Below, in pieces: positions 18,671-27,614 of a stretch of DNA of 64,000 nucleotides (positions within the stretch are counted from its first letter, which is position 1; the number at the start of each line of letters is the position of its first letter). A model generated the notes under the pieces. It made no database searches. It was given only the letters and a program-made list of their open reading frames with translations, and was not told the DNA's origin. Position numbers and translations under genes: made by a program. The stretch comes from Acaudatibacter sp050729515 (GTDB lineage: Bacteria > Pseudomonadota > Alphaproteobacteria > Caulobacterales > Caulobacteraceae), in NCBI GenBank assembly GCA_050729515.1, contig JBOHLG010000001.1, positions 124,001 to 188,000 of the forward strand, read 5' to 3'.

Positions 18671-18861
18671 GAGTCGGTTCGCATCGCCTCCAGATCACCG
18701 CGCCAGGGGAGCTTGCCGCGATAATTCCTAATCTCCTTCTGGCGCTCCAGGCGCAGGAGCGTCTTGAGGCCAAGTTCGACCGCCTCCCGCTTCGTTCGCG
18801 CGCGACTTGCGCGCATGGCCGCGGCCATCAGCTCATCATCAATTTCGATGTTGGTCCGCAT
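18667..18861 (-). CDS. vapB: VapB-type antitoxin
   Basis: The product has 64 residues and is typical of VapB antitoxins: an N-terminal MRTNIEIDDELM strand followed by RTKREAVELGLKTLLRLERQ, a ribbon-helix-helix DNA-binding dimerisation module. It neutralises the downstream VapC and probably represses its own promoter. Confidence 0.9.
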   Translation of the reverse strand: MRTNIEIDDELMAAAMRASRARTKREAVELGLKTLLRLERQKEIRNYRGKLPWRGDLEAMRTDS

Positions 18862-18921
18862 GATGTGTATCCGTTGGCCCTCGAATACACATACGCGCGC
18901 TGAGACGCGCTTTCAACGCCT

Positions 18922-19242
18922 TCAGTGGCTGGCGTGGTGTTCGGCGTTGCGCTTGCGCGTGGTGGCGGCCTTCTTGGCGCTAGCCGAGCGAGATGCGGCG
19001 CTGCGGTGGGCCGAAGCCGCCCCGCCCTTCTTGCCGCCCTTCTTGGCGGCGGGATGGCCGGTGGATTTGCCGCGCCCCGAGCCGCCAGGGTTCTTGCCTC
19101 CGCCGTCGTCCTTGTTGACGGTGGCCCAGGCGCGCCGCTCGGCTTCCTTCTCGGAAACGCCGCGGCTCTCGTAGCTCTTTTCGATGTGCTCGGCCTTACG
19201 CTCCTGCTTGGGAGTGTATTTGGAGTTGTCTCCGCGGGGCAT
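18922..19242 (-). CDS. Small basic plasmid-stabilisation-like protein
   Basis: The product has 106 residues. The N-terminal half (YTPKQERKAEHIEKSYESRG, EKEAERRAWATVNKDDGGG) is a conserved segment often annotated as plasmid stabilisation protein. The C-terminal half is Lys/Ala/Ser/Gly-rich and histone-like. Nucleic-acid binding is plausible; no function is established. It is unlikely to be a plasmid gene here because its neighbours are chromosomal. Confidence 0.75.
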   Translation of the reverse strand: MPRGDNSKYTPKQERKAEHIEKSYESRGVSEKEAERRAWATVNKDDGGGKNPGGSGRGKSTGHPAAKKGGKKGGAASAHRSAASRSASAKKAATTRKRNAEHHASH

Positions 19243-19338
19243 GACGCCCTCCTCCGGATAGCGCCCCCGCTCCTGTCGAAATGAGCCGGCGCGCCAAGCG
19301 GTTCCCTCCAGGGCGGCCGGCCGGTCCCGGGCTCGCGT

Positions 19339-19746
19339 TCACGTCCTGGCTAGAGCCTCGATGCGGGCCATCTCCTCGGCGGCGACCGGCTGGACCGAGA
19401 GGCGCGAGTTCTTGACCAAAGCCATCTCTCGCAGACGAGGATCGGCCTTGATCTCGGCAAGGCTCACCGGACGCGCGAGCGGCCGCACCGCCTTCAAGTC
19501 GACGGCGACGAAGACGGCCTTGGCATCGGTGGGATCGGGGTAGGCCTCGCGGGCGACCTCGCTGACCCCCACCACGGCCTTTTCACCGCCGGAGTGGTAG
19601 AAGAAGACCTTCTCACCACGCCGCATCTTGGCCAGGTTGAGCTTGGCCTGGTGGTTGCGCACGCCGGTCCAGGCGTCGGCGCCCGCCGCCGCATGCGACT
19701 TCCACGGCCAGACTTCCGGTTCCGACTTCACCAGCCATGAGGCCAT
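19339..19746 (-). CDS. EVE domain protein
   Basis: The product has 135 residues and a single EVE domain of the PUA-like fold: WLVKSEPEVWPW at the N-terminus, WTGVRNHQAK, GEKVFFYHSGGEKAVVGV, and VDLKAVRPLARPVSLAEIK. EVE domains bind modified bases in DNA or RNA. Here it stands alone, as in the thymocyte nuclear protein 1-like chromosomal proteins, rather than fused to a restriction enzyme. Confidence 0.93.
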   Translation of the reverse strand: MASWLVKSEPEVWPWKSHAAAGADAWTGVRNHQAKLNLAKMRRGEKVFFYHSGGEKAVVGVSEVAREAYPDPTDAKAVFVAVDLKAVRPLARPVSLAEIKADPRLREMALVKNSRLSVQPVAAEEMARIEALART

Positions 19747-19798
19747 CGCCGTCCTCCAGACCTTCTTTTGGAGACATCATGGATCAATTTCAGGCGGC

Positions 19799-20428
19799 TC
19801 ATAGGGGTTGGCTGAAGGCGACGAGGCGGACCTGCGGCCACTCCACATCGAAGATCGAGACGGACAGATTGTCCGCGGCGAAGAACGACTCGCCGCCGTG
19901 AAGGGGCGCCGCGCCGCTCATCCGATAAAGAAAGTCGACCACCCCGCCATGGCAAACGGCGAGGATCTCCGATCCGGGGGGATGGGCCGCAGAGACTTCG
20001 CAGAGCCATTGGGAGAGGCGCGCCAGGTGCTCGGCGCGGGATTCGCCCTGCGGAGGCGCGAAGTCGGCGTCGAGCCGGACAAAGGCGGCGAAGGCCTCGG
20101 AGTGACGAACCCGGCACTCCTCCAGCGTGAGGCCGCCCAGGATGCCGAACCGGCGCTCGGCGAGGCGCGGCTCCTCGCGCCAGACGGCCAGTCCCAGTCC
20201 GCGCGCGGTGTCGATGCACCGCTGCGCCGGACTGGCGTAGATGGCGGCGAAGCGGCCGGCGTCGAAGACGAGCGCGCTCAGCACTGCGGCATGCTCGGCG
20301 AGGATGGGCTCATCCTCGGTGGCGTAGAGTCGCCCGGCCGCATTGCTGGCGGTACGGCCATGGCGCACGACATGCAGTCGCACGCCTCGCCCGGAAGGCT
20401 CCTCAGCCAACCCATCACCTGGCGTCAC
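19799..20428 (-). CDS. Histidine phosphatase family protein
   Basis: The product has 209 residues. The RHG motif (VVRHGRTASN, near residue 20) carries the phospho-accepting His. The second catalytic His is in VCHGGVVDFLYR. It belongs to the phosphoglycerate-mutase-like branch. The start overlaps the end of the upstream FAH gene by 4 bp, so it is the third gene of an HPPD, FAH, phosphatase operon. The substrate is unknown. Confidence 0.9.
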   Translation of the reverse strand: MTPGDGLAEEPSGRGVRLHVVRHGRTASNAAGRLYATEDEPILAEHAAVLSALVFDAGRFAAIYASPAQRCIDTARGLGLAVWREEPRLAERRFGILGGLTLEECRVRHSEAFAAFVRLDADFAPPQGESRAEHLARLSQWLCEVSAAHPPGSEILAVCHGGVVDFLYRMSGAAPLHGGESFFAADNLSVSIFDVEWPQVRLVAFSQPL

Positions 20429-21432
20429 GCCGCGACGACCTTCTGCTCGATGGCCCCGAAGATCGAGCGGCCGTCCTCCCCGCGCATCTCGATGCGCACC
20501 TCATCGCCCACCGCCAGGAACGGCGTCTTCGGCTCGCCGGAAAGGATGGTCTCCACCGTCCGCAGTTCGGCGATGCAGGAGTAGCCGCGCCCCCCTTGCG
20601 AGATCGGCCTTCCGGGCCCGCCGGCGGCGTCGCGATTGGAGACGGTGCCCGAGCCGATGATCGAGCCGGCGCAGAGCGAGCGGGTCTTGGCGGCGTGGGC
20701 GACGAGGGTCGGAAAATCGAAGGTCATGTCCTCGCCGGCCTCGGCGCGGCCGAAGGGCGCGCCGTTCAGCAAGACCTCCAGGGCGCCGAAGAGCTTGCCG
20801 TCGCGCCAGGCTCCGCCGAGCCCGTCGGGCGTAACGGCGACCGGCGCGAAGGCGGACGCGGGCTTCGACTGGAAGAATCCGAAGGACTTGGCGAGCTCGC
20901 CCGGGATGAGGCCGCGCAGGGAGACGTCGTTGACCAGCATGACGAGACGGATCGCGGCGAGCGCCTCCTCCCGGCTCGCCCCGGCCGGCACATCGCTGGT
21001 GATGACCGCGACCTCGGCCTCGAAGTCGAGGCCCCAGGCCGGATCGGCGAGCGGGATCGGCTGGCGCGGGGCGAGGAAACCATCGGAGCCGCCCTGGTAC
21101 ATCAAGGGATCGGTCCAGAAGCTTTGCGGCATCTCCGCGCCCCTCGCCTGGCGGACCAGGGCGACATGGTTCACATAGGCCGAGCCGTCTGCCCACTGGA
21201 AGGCGCGGGGAAGCGGGCTCGCCGCTTCGCGCTCACGGAACCTCTGGCGAGGGACCGCGCCCGCCTCCAGCCCCTTGGCGAGGGCCCGAAGCGCCCGTCC
21301 GCACGGCTCTCCACCATCGAGCGCCGCCTGGAGCGTGGGGGCGACGGATTCCGCCCCGACGCACCAGGCCAGATCGTTGGAGACGACGACGAGGCGGCCG
21401 TCGCGGCCGTCCTTGAGCGAGGCGAGCTTCAC
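20425..21432 (-). CDS. Fumarylacetoacetate hydrolase family protein
   Basis: The product has 335 residues. The FAH fold is recognised by WGLDFEAEVAVIT (metal-ligand acidic residues), VMLVNDVSLR, SFGFFQSKPASAFAP and the GSGTVSNRD block. FAH enzymes hydrolyse C-C bonds of acylpyruvates. Because it is coupled to 4-hydroxyphenylpyruvate dioxygenase (4-bp overlap), a role at the end of tyrosine/homogentisate breakdown is likely. Homogentisate dioxygenase is not in the window. Confidence 0.93.
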   Translation of the reverse strand: MKLASLKDGRDGRLVVVSNDLAWCVGAESVAPTLQAALDGGEPCGRALRALAKGLEAGAVPRQRFREREAASPLPRAFQWADGSAYVNHVALVRQARGAEMPQSFWTDPLMYQGGSDGFLAPRQPIPLADPAWGLDFEAEVAVITSDVPAGASREEALAAIRLVMLVNDVSLRGLIPGELAKSFGFFQSKPASAFAPVAVTPDGLGGAWRDGKLFGALEVLLNGAPFGRAEAGEDMTFDFPTLVAHAAKTRSLCAGSIIGSGTVSNRDAAGGPGRPISQGGRGYSCIAELRTVETILSGEPKTPFLAVGDEVRIEMRGEDGRSIFGAIEQKVVAA

Positions 21433-22514
21433 CCTCCCGCCTTCACGCCTGGGGCGGCGGGAAGGACGCCGCGGCGGATCTGGTCAAGCTCGATGGATTC
21501 GAAGAGGGCCTTGAAGTTACCCTCGCCGAAGCCCTCGTTGCCCTTGCGCTGGATCATCTCGAAGAAGATCGGGCCGATCATGTTCTCGGTGAAGATCTGC
21601 AGGAGCAGCCCCTGCCCCTCGGCTGGCGCTCCGTCCACCAGGATGCGGTCGGCGCGCAGGCGCTGGAGGTTCTCGCCGTGACCGGGGAGGCGCCCTTCGA
21701 GCTGTTCGTAGTAGGTGTCCGGCGTCTCCTGGAAGCGCACGCCCCGATCGCGCATGGCCTCGACGGTTTCGAAGATATCGCCTGTCCCCAGCGCGATGTG
21801 CTGGATTCCCTCGCCCTTATAATCCTTCAGGAACTCCTCGATCTGCGAGTGCTCGTCCTGACTTTCGTTCAAGGGAATCCGGATCTTCCCCTCGGGGCTG
21901 GTCATGGCCTTGGAGAAGAGACCCGTCTGGGTCCCCTCGATGTCGAAATAGCGGATCTGGCGGAAGTTGAAGATGCGCTCGTAGAACTGCGCCCACCTAG
22001 CCATCTGGCCGCGGTGGACGTTGTGGGTGAGATGGTCGATGACCTTGAGGCCGACGCCCTCGACCCGATCCGGAGCGCCCTTCAGAGGCACGAAATCGAC
22101 ATCGTAGATCGCCTGGGCTCCGTAGCGGTCGACGAGATAGAGGTTCGATCCGCCGATCCCTTCGATGGCCGGGATGTTGAGCTCCATCGGTCCCACCGGC
22201 CCTGAGACTGGCTTGGCGCCCCGCTCCACCGCCATCCTCAAGGCGTGGCCGGCGTCCTGGACCCGGAAGGCCATGGCGTTGGCCGAGGGGCCATGGGCGG
22301 CGCGGAAGGCCGCCGGCTGGCCGGAAGGCTCCATGTTGAGCAGGAAGTTGATATCGCCCTGGGCCAAGCGCAGCACGTTCTTGGAGCGATGCCGCGCGAT
22401 GGCGGAAAATCCCATCTGCTCAAAGAGGCCCCTGAGCCGCTCGGGCTCCGGAGAGGTGAACTCGACGAATTCGAAGCCGTCGGTCCCCAGGGGATTGTCG
22501 AAGGATTCATCCAT
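21429..22514 (-). CDS. hppD: 4-hydroxyphenylpyruvate dioxygenase
   Basis: The product has 361 residues, the usual bacterial length. It has two VOC-type halves. Iron ligands are visible in the C-terminal half: His in DHLTHNV, His in GIQHIALGT, and Glu in the FEMIQRKGNEGFGEGNFKAL block. It converts 4-hydroxyphenylpyruvate to homogentisate in tyrosine degradation. I chose the ATG at 22514 because the AAGGAA at 22524-22529 is well spaced from it, whereas the ATG at 22523 would abut that ribosome-binding site. Confidence 0.93.
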   Translation of the reverse strand: MDESFDNPLGTDGFEFVEFTSPEPERLRGLFEQMGFSAIARHRSKNVLRLAQGDINFLLNMEPSGQPAAFRAAHGPSANAMAFRVQDAGHALRMAVERGAKPVSGPVGPMELNIPAIEGIGGSNLYLVDRYGAQAIYDVDFVPLKGAPDRVEGVGLKVIDHLTHNVHRGQMARWAQFYERIFNFRQIRYFDIEGTQTGLFSKAMTSPEGKIRIPLNESQDEHSQIEEFLKDYKGEGIQHIALGTGDIFETVEAMRDRGVRFQETPDTYYEQLEGRLPGHGENLQRLRADRILVDGAPAEGQGLLLQIFTENMIGPIFFEMIQRKGNEGFGEGNFKALFESIELDQIRRGVLPAAPGVKAGG

Positions 22515-22622
22515 CGTCGGCATTTCCTTTTTCGGCCCGTTGAACTTCGCTGGGGCGGGGCCATTTTCGGCGCGCCATGCCGCCTTGCCAAGACGCCGCG
22601 AGGCAGCCGACAAGACCACTCG

Positions 22623-22788
22623 CTAGCGTCGTGAATTTGGCGTTCGTTTCCGGTTCGGGGAGGGCTCAGTGACGAGCGTCAAATTCGTAAACGACACTAG
22701 AATCATAAGTTTGCTAGTGTCCTTCTCGATTCCGACGTTCGGCTGGCGTTCGCCCCAGGCGCATCGAACGTCGGAATCGGGACACTAG
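22623..22788 (+). repeat. CTAG double-hairpin repeat, family I copy 2
   Basis: A 166-bp element between the divergent hppD and yqaA genes. CTAG tetramers occur at 22623, 22697, 22714 and 22785. The second hairpin has outer arms CTAGTGTCC / GGACACTAG and inner 14-bp arms GATTCCGACGTTCG / CGAACGTCGGAATC. The spacer is AATCATAAGTTTG. Confidence 0.9.
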
Positions 22789-22808
22789 CGCCCCGACTCA
22801 GAAAGCCC

Positions 22809-23369
22809 ATGCTGCGACGACTCTATGATGCGACTCTGAGGCTGGCGGCCTCGCCCAGGGCGCCGATGTGGCTGGGGATCCAGGCCTTCGCCGAGGGCCT
22901 CTTTTTTCCGATTCCGCCCGACACTCTGCTCATGCCCCTGGTGCTGGCCAGGCGCGAGCGGGCGTGGATCTACGCCGGCATCTGCCTTTCCGCCTCGGTG
23001 CTTGGAGGCTCGGCCGGATTCGCCGTCGGCTATTTTCTCCGCCCGGTCGGAGCCTGGCTCCTGGCGCTCACCGGAACCTCGGCGAGCGGCTTCGAGCACT
23101 GGTATGGGCACTGGGGCGTGCTGCTGCTCGCCCTCCCCATCCCCTACAAGATCACCGCGATCGCCTCAGGGATGTTCAAGCTCAACTATCTCCTCTTCAT
23201 CACTGCCTCGATCTTCATCCGGGGCCTGCGATTTTTCGCGGTCGCCGCGCTCATCCGGACTTACGGCGCTTCGATCCAGAGCTTCGTGGAGCGGCGCCTG
23301 GCGCTGGTGACCGGCGCGGTCGGCCTGGCGGTGATCGGCCTCTTCGCCGGCTTGCAGCTGCTTCGCTAG
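22809..23369 (+). CDS. YqaA/DedA-family membrane protein
   Basis: The product has 186 residues. It has the VTT/DedA-like sequence (FAEGLFFPIPPDTLLMPLVLARRERAW) and a helix-rich remainder with GVLLLALPIPYKITAIASGMF. DedA-family proteins take part in lipid carrier or membrane homeostasis, including undecaprenyl-phosphate recycling in some members. It starts the same-direction cluster yqaA, dsbB, coq7. Confidence 0.85.
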   Translation: MLRRLYDATLRLAASPRAPMWLGIQAFAEGLFFPIPPDTLLMPLVLARRERAWIYAGICLSASVLGGSAGFAVGYFLRPVGAWLLALTGTSASGFEHWYGHWGVLLLALPIPYKITAIASGMFKLNYLLFITASIFIRGLRFFAVAALIRTYGASIQSFVERRLALVTGAVGLAVIGLFAGLQLLR

Positions 23370-23436
23370 GCAAGGGCGACCCTCGGAATTGGGGGTCGGA
23401 GGGACAAGGCGGCGGCGAGCCGGTATATCGGCCGCC

Positions 23437-23934
23437 ATGGTGGGAAAGCTTCTCGACCGCTGGCCGATCTGGGCCCTCATCCTGTCGGCCGTGGCGCTCG
23501 CCGTCGCCCACGCCTTCCAAACCTTCGGCCACCTGCAGCCTTGCGAGCTCTGCCTCAAGGAGCGGGAGGTGTGGTGGGTGGCCCTGGCGATCTCGGTCGT
23601 GGGGATCATCGCCATGGCCCTGCCGAGAACTCCGATGAGCCGCAGAGGCGCGAAGATCGCGCTCGCCGTCACCTTGCTCTTCGGGGCGGGGCTGGCCGCC
23701 TACCACGCCGGGGTGGAATGGAAGTGGTGGCCGGGCCCCGCCTCGTGCACCGGCGGGACGACCAATCTTTCCATCGCCGACCTCGAACAGTCCCTCAATC
23801 GGGTCGCCACGCCCTCGTGCGATATACCGGCCTGGGTGTTCCTGGGGATCTCGATGGCCGGCTGGAACGCCATCGTCTCGCTGATCGGCGGGGCGTTCAG
23901 TATCGCCGCCGCGGCGAGGAGAACCCCGACGTGA
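23437..23934 (+). CDS. dsbB: Disulfide bond formation protein B
   Basis: The product has 165 residues and four membrane segments. The first periplasmic pair is Cys36-Cys39 in CELC and the second is Cys104 and Cys128. It re-oxidises DsbA and passes electrons to ubiquinone, which fits the overlapping coq7 gene (GTGA overlap at 23931). The DsbA partner is not in the window. Confidence 0.9.
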   Translation: MVGKLLDRWPIWALILSAVALAVAHAFQTFGHLQPCELCLKEREVWWVALAISVVGIIAMALPRTPMSRRGAKIALAVTLLFGAGLAAYHAGVEWKWWPGPASCTGGTTNLSIADLEQSLNRVATPSCDIPAWVFLGISMAGWNAIVSLIGGAFSIAAAARRTPT

Positions 23935-24500
23935 GCGGCTCCCTCAAGCCGGTCCCGCCCCGGCCGGGGCCCCACTGGCCGACCCAGCGCATCGCCGAGA
24001 TCCTGCGCGTCGACCACGCCGGCGAGCTCGCGGCGGTCGCCATCTACCGCGGCCAGAAGGCGGTGATGGCGGCAGCCCCCGATCGGACTGCGGCGGCGGC
24101 GGACTTCGCGCGTCTGGAGGCCGAGGAGCAGGTCCATCTGGCGCGCTTCGAGCGCCTGATCCTGGAGGCCCGGACACGTCCGAGCCTTCTTGCGCCGGTG
24201 TGGCGGACGGCCGGTTTCGCGCTGGGCGCGGCCACGGCGCTCATCGGCGAGACGGCCGCCCACGCCTGCACCGAGGCGGTGGAGAGCGTCATCGAGGGCC
24301 ACTATGCCGCGCAGATCGCCGAGCTCGAAGAGGCCGCGCCAGAGCTCGCCTCCGAACTCGCCCGCTTCCGCTCCGAGGAGAGCGATCACCGGCTCGAGGC
24401 CCAAGCCAAGGGCGCGAAGGAGGCGCCGGGCGGGAGCGCGATGCGCGCGGTCATCCGAGCAGGGTGCCGGGCGGCGATCCGGATCGCGGAGAAGCTCTGA
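23931..24500 (+). CDS. coq7: Ubiquinone biosynthesis di-iron hydroxylase
   Basis: The product has 189 residues from the GTG start that overlaps dsbB. It has the repeated ferritin-like di-iron motif: LRVDHAGELAAVAIYRGQ, EAEEQVHLARFE, EAVESVIEGHYAAQI and SEESDHR, supplying the Glu and His ligands. Coq7 hydroxylates demethoxyubiquinol in ubiquinone synthesis. This is the alphaproteobacterial/mitochondrial type of enzyme. Confidence 0.95.
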   Translation: MSGSLKPVPPRPGPHWPTQRIAEILRVDHAGELAAVAIYRGQKAVMAAAPDRTAAAADFARLEAEEQVHLARFERLILEARTRPSLLAPVWRTAGFALGAATALIGETAAHACTEAVESVIEGHYAAQIAELEEAAPELASELARFRSEESDHRLEAQAKGAKEAPGGSAMRAVIRAGCRAAIRIAEKL

Positions 24501-24527
24501 CCGGCCGTAAAAAAATGGAGAGGGGGA

Positions 24528-25169
24528 ATGGTTGACATCGAGAACATGCGCCGAGAGGCCGAGACGCCGTCTCTGGCGACTGAGCGCGACCTCGAGGGGG
24601 TCGCGGCAGACCTTTCCGCCGCCTTCAGCGACGACGTGCTCCTCGACTGGTTCTTGCGAACGGACGGCCGACGGGCGGCCGCCCGTCTTTCCTTTTTCCG
24701 CTATCTGGTGAGGAACGTCGGCTTCAGGGTCGGGCGCATCGAAAGACCCGCCGGCGGCGGAGCGGCGGCGATCTGGATGCCCTTCGAGTTCGTCGGCCCC
24801 ATGCCGCTCCTCCAGGAGCTGCGGCTCGTTCCCATGCTGCTGGGGGCCACCGGCTGGAAGCGCTTTTCGCGCTTGAGCGCCCTTCGCGAGGATATGGACC
24901 GACACCACCCTTCTGATCGAAGGCACGCCTATCTGTGGTTCCTGGGGGTGACGCCGGAGGCCCAGGGCCACGGGGTGGGCTCGCGCCTTCTGGCGCACGC
25001 CACCGCCCGCCTCGATGCCGAAGGCGAGGCCGCCTACCTGGAGACCCAGACCGAGCGCAACGTCGGCCTCTACCGCCGTCACGGTTTTACGGTGATCTCC
25101 GAACACCGGGCCCGGGCCGACGCGCCGATGATGTGGTCGATGTGGCGCGACCCCATACCCGCGGCCTGA
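24528..25169 (+). CDS. GNAT family N-acetyltransferase
   Basis: The product has 213 residues. The acetyl-CoA-binding motif A is seen in WFLGVTPEAQGHGVGSRLL (Q/R-x-x-G-x-G/A form), followed by AAYLETQTERNVGLYRRHGF. The N-terminal half is less conserved. The substrate is unknown. An A-rich leader with GGAGAGGGGG precedes the ATG. Confidence 0.88.
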   Translation: MVDIENMRREAETPSLATERDLEGVAADLSAAFSDDVLLDWFLRTDGRRAAARLSFFRYLVRNVGFRVGRIERPAGGGAAAIWMPFEFVGPMPLLQELRLVPMLLGATGWKRFSRLSALREDMDRHHPSDRRHAYLWFLGVTPEAQGHGVGSRLLAHATARLDAEGEAAYLETQTERNVGLYRRHGFTVISEHRARADAPMMWSMWRDPIPAA

Positions 25170-25175
25170 GAGGCC

Positions 25176-25478
25176 ATGGCCCGTCCCCCGGCCAAGCGGC
25201 TCGATCCGATGTTCCTGGTCAGCCTCGAGCGGACCGACGGCGGAGATCCGCTGGAGGACGAGGAGGCCAGCGCGATCCGTCTGATGGGCGAGGCCCTCGT
25301 GATCGTTGGGACGAGCGGCGTTCTTTTCAGCGGCGAGGCCTGGGCCTGGGTGGAGATCCGAAGGATCAGGGAAGAGCGGCGGCTGGCGGCGAGGTTCTCC
25401 CGCGACAATCCCTCCACGAAAGCCAAAGAGCGACGTAGACCGGCTCGCCTGCGCACCCATCGCAGCGAGCCCGCCTGA
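25176..25478 (+). CDS. Small hypothetical protein
   Basis: The product has 100 residues and I recognise no family. The middle is mixed acidic/hydrophobic (EEASAIRLMGEALVIVGTS) and the C-terminus is Arg/Lys-rich. It starts 6 bp after the GNAT stop and is probably cotranscribed. Codon use fits the neighbours, but length and lack of motif leave it uncertain. Confidence 0.5.
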   Translation: MARPPAKRLDPMFLVSLERTDGGDPLEDEEASAIRLMGEALVIVGTSGVLFSGEAWAWVEIRRIREERRLAARFSRDNPSTKAKERRRPARLRTHRSEPA

Positions 25479-25547
25479 ACCCCTTGCCAAGCCTGAGCGT
25501 TAGGACCATCGAGGTTCACCGCTCAAACATGGAGCTTGGACACAGTG

Positions 25548-25841
25548 ATGCTGAAGTCATCTCTTCTCGCCGGCGCCTTCGCCCTCGCCGCCTCCGCCGG
25601 CCTCGCCGCGCCCGCGAGCGCCCAGACCTATCACCACTATCGCCACTATCGCCACCACCGCTACTATCACTCCTGCCGCCACGCGCGGCGCAGCCACGCC
25701 ACCACCGGCACGGTGATCGGGGCGATCGGCGGAGGAGTCGTCGGCAACGGCATCTCCCATGGCGTCGGCGGCACGCTCCTGGGGGCCGGGGCCGGGGCGC
25801 TGGTCGGCCACCAGATCGGCAAGAACACCGTCCACTGCTGA
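25548..25841 (+). CDS. Secreted glycine-zipper protein
   Basis: The product is about 97 residues. It has a signal peptide (SSLLAGAFALAASAGLAAPA, cleaved near AQT) and a His/Tyr-rich stretch. The glycine zipper TVIGAIGGGVVGNGISHGVG and GAGAGALVGHQIG resembles the rickettsial 17-kDa antigen family that inserts in or under the outer membrane. The ATG at 25548 is preferred over the upstream TTG. Three other glycine-zipper proteins occur later in this window. Confidence 0.8.
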   Translation: MLKSSLLAGAFALAASAGLAAPASAQTYHHYRHYRHHRYYHSCRHARRSHATTGTVIGAIGGGVVGNGISHGVGGTLLGAGAGALVGHQIGKNTVHC

Positions 25842-25872
25842 CGCCGGCCAGCGCGGAGCGCCGGCGCAAGAT

Positions 25873-27546
25873 TCAGGCGGCGCGCTTCTCGGCCTGACGC
25901 TTGTCGCCGCCTCGCCCGAGCCGCCAGCCTGAGAGCCCGGCCATGCCGCCGGAGGAGAGCAGGCCCACGTCGGCCATCAGGATGGGGATGTTCCACCGAT
26001 GCGGGGCGGCGATGTAGCGGGGCTGCCAGACCGGATCGTACTTGTCCTTGTAGCGACGCACGCCGCGGAAGTTATAGATCTCCTCGGCTCGCTCGAAGAG
26101 CAGCCGCCCCACCCGCGAGAGGAGCGGCGCAAGGGGCCGGTCCTCCAGGCCGGCGAGCGGGGCCATGCCGAAATCGAAAGCCACATAGCCCTGGGCGAGC
26201 CCCCAGCGCAGGAGCTCGACGAAGAGGAAGTCCATGACATTGTTGGCCGCCTCCTCGCCGTAGCGCATGAGGTCGATGGAGAAGGAGGTGCGGCGCGCCG
26301 TGGTCCACAAGGTGGCGAAGGCCATCATCCTTCCTTCGACCCTGACCACCGCGACGGGAAACTCGCAGATATAGTCGGCATCGAACCCCCCCATGGAGAA
26401 GCTCTTTTCGCCGCCGGAGTGGCGGGCCAGCCACTCATCGGAGGTGCGCTTGAGTTCGTCCATGATGGCGCGGGCCGCGCCGACCGGAACGACCTCGAAT
26501 GAGGCGCCGCCCTCGCCGGCCTTGCGCCAGCTGCGCCGGACGTTGCCGCGCCGGGCGCCCTCGAGCGAGAAACTGTCAAGCGGGACCGCGGCCGTCTCGC
26601 CGATCTTCTGAATGGCGAAGCCGAGTTCGACGATGTCGGCGAGATCGTCGGCCCCCATGCCATAGACGCCCGGCCGCGCGGCGTGGGCGTCGGCGAGTTC
26701 GCGGAAGCTCCACAGGAGCTCCAGCCGCTCATCGCGGCGGCCGACCGGCGAGCCGAGCGCGATCCATGAGCGGCCGCGCACACCGAACATCAGAAAGGTC
26801 TGGCCCGAAGGCGAGAAGAGGAAGCGCTTGTCGCCGAGAAGGGCGAGATTGGAGCCGGGCTCGGCGGCCTCCGCCCCGGCGAGGATGGCCCTCACGCGCT
26901 CGAATTCCGGATCGGCCTCTCCGATCACCGGAGGGGTCGCGGGGGTGGCGAAGAGCCGCCAGGCTCCGATAGCCAGAAGGAGGACCGCGGCGGCGGCGGA
27001 ATCGCGGATGGCGCGGTCCGGATCGCCAAGATCGATGAGCACCGAGTCGCTGGCCCGGTCGAGATTCTGGAAGGACCACCAGCCGGCGAGCGCCGCGCCA
27101 GCCAGGGCGGCGGCGGCCGAGAGGATCCAGCCGGGAGTGATCTCCATCCGCGAGAGCCGTGCGGAGCGGGGGAAGGCGCCGCCGAAGGGCGCGATGATGA
27201 CGAACACGACGGCCAGCGCGATCGATTCCTCCCAGTTGAAGCCCTTGGTGAGGGCGAGGAGGGCGCAGATCGGCAGGATGGCCATGGACGCCGCCCAGGC
27301 CGCGCCCAGGCGGCGCGACAGGCCAAAGGCGACCATCACCAGCACGACGCCCAGAAGACTCGAGGCGAAATGGCTGACCGCGATGAGCAGGATCGGGACG
27401 TGGCGGACGAGCCAGGCGAAACGGCTCGGATCGGAGGGCGTGGCCCCCGAGACGATGAGCATCACTCCGGCGGCGGCGACCAGGACCGCAAAAAGGCTCG
27501 GGGCCGCCGCCATGACGGCGGGACGATATTCGCGCAGCCAGCGCAT
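25873..27546 (-). CDS. MprF-like lysylphosphatidylglycerol synthetase-like protein (short form)
   Basis: The product has 557 residues. About six hydrophobic segments fill residues 10-210. The C-terminal DUF2156 domain follows (GDKRFLFSPSGQTFLMFGV, VEGRMMAFATLW, SFSIDLMRYGEEAANNVMDFLFVELLRW, FDFGMAPLAGL, YNFRGVRRYKDKYDPVWQPRYI). MprF aminoacylates phosphatidylglycerol from charged tRNA and flips it. Full-length MprF has about 14 membrane segments in 840-870 residues, so this one lacks most of the flippase part. No AcvB/VirJ-like partner is adjacent. Lipid specificity cannot be told. Confidence 0.88.
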   Translation of the reverse strand: MRWLREYRPAVMAAAPSLFAVLVAAAGVMLIVSGATPSDPSRFAWLVRHVPILLIAVSHFASSLLGVVLVMVAFGLSRRLGAAWAASMAILPICALLALTKGFNWEESIALAVVFVIIAPFGGAFPRSARLSRMEITPGWILSAAAALAGAALAGWWSFQNLDRASDSVLIDLGDPDRAIRDSAAAAVLLLAIGAWRLFATPATPPVIGEADPEFERVRAILAGAEAAEPGSNLALLGDKRFLFSPSGQTFLMFGVRGRSWIALGSPVGRRDERLELLWSFRELADAHAARPGVYGMGADDLADIVELGFAIQKIGETAAVPLDSFSLEGARRGNVRRSWRKAGEGGASFEVVPVGAARAIMDELKRTSDEWLARHSGGEKSFSMGGFDADYICEFPVAVVRVEGRMMAFATLWTTARRTSFSIDLMRYGEEAANNVMDFLFVELLRWGLAQGYVAFDFGMAPLAGLEDRPLAPLLSRVGRLLFERAEEIYNFRGVRRYKDKYDPVWQPRYIAAPHRWNIPILMADVGLLSSGGMAGLSGWRLGRGGDKRQAEKRAA

Positions 27547-27614
27547 GCGGCTCCCAAAGGCGGCGGCCAGCGGCCGGCTCTTGTGGCGCGACTATACCCT
27601 TTGGCGCGGCTGGA

